A stretch of 64,000 nt of DNA. Source: Limnovirga soli. GTDB lineage: Bacteria > Bacteroidota > Bacteroidia > Chitinophagales > Chitinophagaceae. The notes below the pieces were generated by a model. That model ran no database searches. It was not told where the DNA came from and saw only the letters and a program-made list of their open reading frames with translations. The stretch is taken from assembly GCF_013106755.1 (NCBI RefSeq), contig NZ_WHPF01000001.1, positions 248,001 to 312,000 on the forward strand, written 5' to 3'. Below are positions 62,590 through 64,000 of this stretch, piece after piece; the stretch's first letter is position 1; every line of letters begins with the position of its first letter. A program made the position numbers and the translations under genes.

Positions 62590-62659
62590 TTTACCGGCAG
62601 CAACGCATTGGGCAGCTGTACTTGCCACGCTCGGTTCGGGGTTCTGTTTTCATGGCGGC
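62590..62659 (+). repeat. Interspersed repeat copy 29 (forward, C core)
   Basis: TTACCGGCA arm at 62591, core CTTGCCACGCTCGGTTCGGG then GTTC, ATGGCGGC arm ending at 62659. The clearest type C copy. Confidence 0.9.
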
Positions 62660-62748
62660 TACGGAAGAAAGACAAAATACAGGGTACCGCCTTTCAGTAA
62701 TTGGGGAATACCAAGCAGTTTTACCTGAAATTTTAATTACCCGGCATT

Positions 62749-62817
62749 GACGCCATAATTGCTACAGTACAAGAGTGCGACGCAAGCGGTGCCACATTAT
62801 TATTCATTTGTCCGGTT
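62749..62817 (-). repeat. Interspersed repeat copy 30 (reverse, A core)
   Basis: CGCCATAA arm at 62751, core GTACAAGAGTGCGACGCAAG, CCGGTTCA arm near 62812. Lies with copy 29 in the divergent gap between uvrB and the last gene. Confidence 0.85.
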
Positions 62818-62880
62818 CAAAAAAACACTTATTACCATTACACGGGTAACAAGTATGTTACGGCTGCCGGCCAAAGGCGC

Positions 62881-62909
62881 TACCTTTGATTTGGGTAACA
62901 ATAATTTTG
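62881..62909 (+). promoter_or_regulatory. Two -7 boxes before the last gene
   Basis: TACCTTTG at 62881 and TAATTTTG at 62902 both match TAnnTTTG; the second ends 30 bases before the TTG start at 62940. No -33 element at 19 bases for either. Confidence 0.35.
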
Positions 62910-62939
62910 TATAAATCCTGTTATTGATAAAACCAATTT

Positions 62940-64000
62940 TTGCAGCGCATACTACATATCATTTTTTTGCTGGCACTGGCTTTAAGCTGCGTAGAAACAA
63001 ACGCACAGGTAGCTGGCTTGCGTAAAAAAAAGATTATTGCCAGGGGAATGGTATCAGTAGACACGTTGAGCATGGTGCCCGGCACTATTCAACTAGCAGC
63101 AGACAGCAGTGCCTATACAATCGATCTTGTAAATGCCCGCATTACCTGGCTGAAAGCTTTACCAACCGATAGTATTGTAATTGTTTACCGCGTATTTCCT
63201 TTTAAACTAAACGCTATAACCAAACGGTATAATTACGATAGTATTCGCAATAATTTTATAGCCACCCCTGCTTATACACCTAAACCCAATACTGGCACTA
63301 GCCTGTTTAATTTTGGCAAGCTAAACTATAATGGCAGCTTTGGCCGCAGCCTTAGTTTTGGAAATAGCCAGGATGCGGTATTTAACTCTCAATTTAATTT
63401 ACAGCTCAATGGCTTTTTGGGCGATAGTATTGCCATTGCTGCTGCCATAACAGATAATAATATTCCCATACAACCTGATGGCACCACCCAGCAATTAAAC
63501 GAGTTTGACCGGGTTTTACTGCAGTTTAGCAAAAAAACATGGGCTATTAATTTGGGCGATATTGACCTGCGCAGAAAAGATGCTTATTTTCTTAATTTTT
63601 ATAAAAGATTACAAGGCGTAAGCTATGAGCAGCAATACCAGCTTGGCAAAAATAGCAACGGCAAAACATTGATGAGTGCAGCTGTTGCCAAAGGCAAATT
63701 TGCCCGTAATATATTTACTGGTGCCGAAGGTAATCAGGGGCCATACCGGCTGCAGGGCAATAATAACGAACTCTATTTTATTATACTGGCCGGCACCGAA
63801 AAAGTATTTGTTGATGGCATACAATTACAAAGAGGCGAAGACCAGGATTATGTGATTAATTATAATACCGCCGAAATTACTTTCACTCCAAAACAACTAA
63901 TAACCAAAGACAAAAGGATACAGGTAGAATTTGAATATGCCGACCGAAATTTTTTAAACTCAATGTTGTATATAGCCAATGAAATAAATATTGGGAAACG
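62940..64000 (+). CDS. Large outer-membrane protein of unknown function, 3' end outside window
   Basis: A frame of 353 codons open to the window end. The start is TTG: it gives a signal peptide ([21 protein letters not shown]), and no ATG lies upstream in frame. The mature part is rich in strands and has repeated Asn-Gly turns; [20 protein letters not shown] and [23 protein letters not shown] resemble beta-sandwich units seen in very large surface proteins. No catalytic motif is visible. The gene is divergent from uvrB with repeats 29 and 30 between. A complete reading would need the next window. Confidence 0.7.
   Translation, partial: MQRILHIIFLLALALSCVETNAQVAGLRKKKIIARGMVSVDTLSMVPGTIQLAADSSAYTIDLVNARITWLKALPTDSIVIVYRVFPFKLNAITKRYNYDSIRNNFIATPAYTPKPNTGTSLFNFGKLNYNGSFGRSLSFGNSQDAVFNSQFNLQLNGFLGDSIAIAAAITDNNIPIQPDGTTQQLNEFDRVLLQFSKKTWAINLGDIDLRRKDAYFLNFYKRLQGVSYEQQYQLGKNSNGKTLMSAAVAKGKFARNIFTGAEGNQGPYRLQGNNNELYFIILAGTEKVFVDGIQLQRGEDQDYVINYNTAEITFTPKQLITKDKRIQVEFEYADRNFLNSMLYIANEINIGK

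Noticed and set aside
3069-62817. Repeats as CRISPR array or DNA-uptake words
   Set aside because: Units are far apart, differ in orientation, and show no regular spacers or cas genes. A plain uptake word would be short, would occur in genes too and would not have two conserved arms.
1-64000. tRNA, rRNA and insertion sequences
   Set aside because: I looked for cloverleaf-like stretches, rRNA motifs and transposase frames and found none that I could support; small non-coding RNAs could be missed by eye.

Overview
The window looks like a chromosomal segment of a Bacteroidota bacterium, most likely of the family Chitinophagaceae. The support is indirect: SusC-type plug motifs (LSEVVVxGYG), a type IX secretion C-terminal domain, DUF2911 and MbnP-like proteins, ECF sigma/anti-sigma pairs, AT-rich DNA without Shine-Dalgarno sites, several TTG starts, and -7 boxes of the TAnnTTTG kind. 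No rRNA, tRNA, CRISPR array or transposase was seen.

Layout. 0-7 kb: an outer-membrane porin cut by the edge, an Rrf2 regulator, a GH13 lipoprotein, then a + strand run (acyl-CoA thioesterase, Xaa-Pro aminopeptidase, pssA, purS, rsmI). 7-21 kb: secreted M14 and S9 peptidases, small membrane or secreted proteins, gltB and gltD. 21-27 kb: an RNA methyltransferase, LysM, rhodanese-thioredoxin and lipoprotein genes, inorganic pyrophosphatase, a 50-residue membrane protein, a DUF2911 protein. 27-33 kb: an ECF sigma/anti-sigma pair divergent from a von Willebrand A protein, in which two proteins carry a SusC-like N-terminal module outside any receptor; then xerD and a cysteine-cluster protein. 33-43 kb: a 1249-residue T9SS lipoprotein, a coiled-coil protein behind a tandem operator, a MutS-like ATPase, dihydroorotase, a RemB/Wzi-like barrel. 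43-54 kb: an accessory island, almost all on the - strand, that reads as a copper/redox cluster: SCO1, a CxxxC secreted protein, a TonB-dependent receptor, an MbnP-MbnH pair, two DJ-1/PfpI proteins, DUF2911 and DUF6370 proteins, with a decayed AraC regulator and a decayed cytochrome c. 54-64 kb: EI24 membrane protein, 3-methyladenine glycosylase, glycosyltransferase 9, TrpB2, BatD, uvrB and the start of a large outer-membrane protein.

The most striking structure is not a gene. About 30 copies of a roughly 70-bp modular repeat sit in almost every longer intergenic gap. Each copy has a CCGGC arm, a core (usually CTTGCGTCGCACTCTTGTAC or one of two alternatives) and a TGGCRGC arm. Cores are mosaics of interchangeable halves, and 11 adjacent pairs lie head-on in the same relative orientation. 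Six of these pairs are empty and five enclose a gene or operon. One copy supplies the C-terminus and stop codon of the BatD gene. No cognate transposase is visible, so the mechanism of spread is open.

Three small membrane-protein genes (50, 55 and 51 codons), two pseudogenes and about a dozen terminator-like hairpins are also described.
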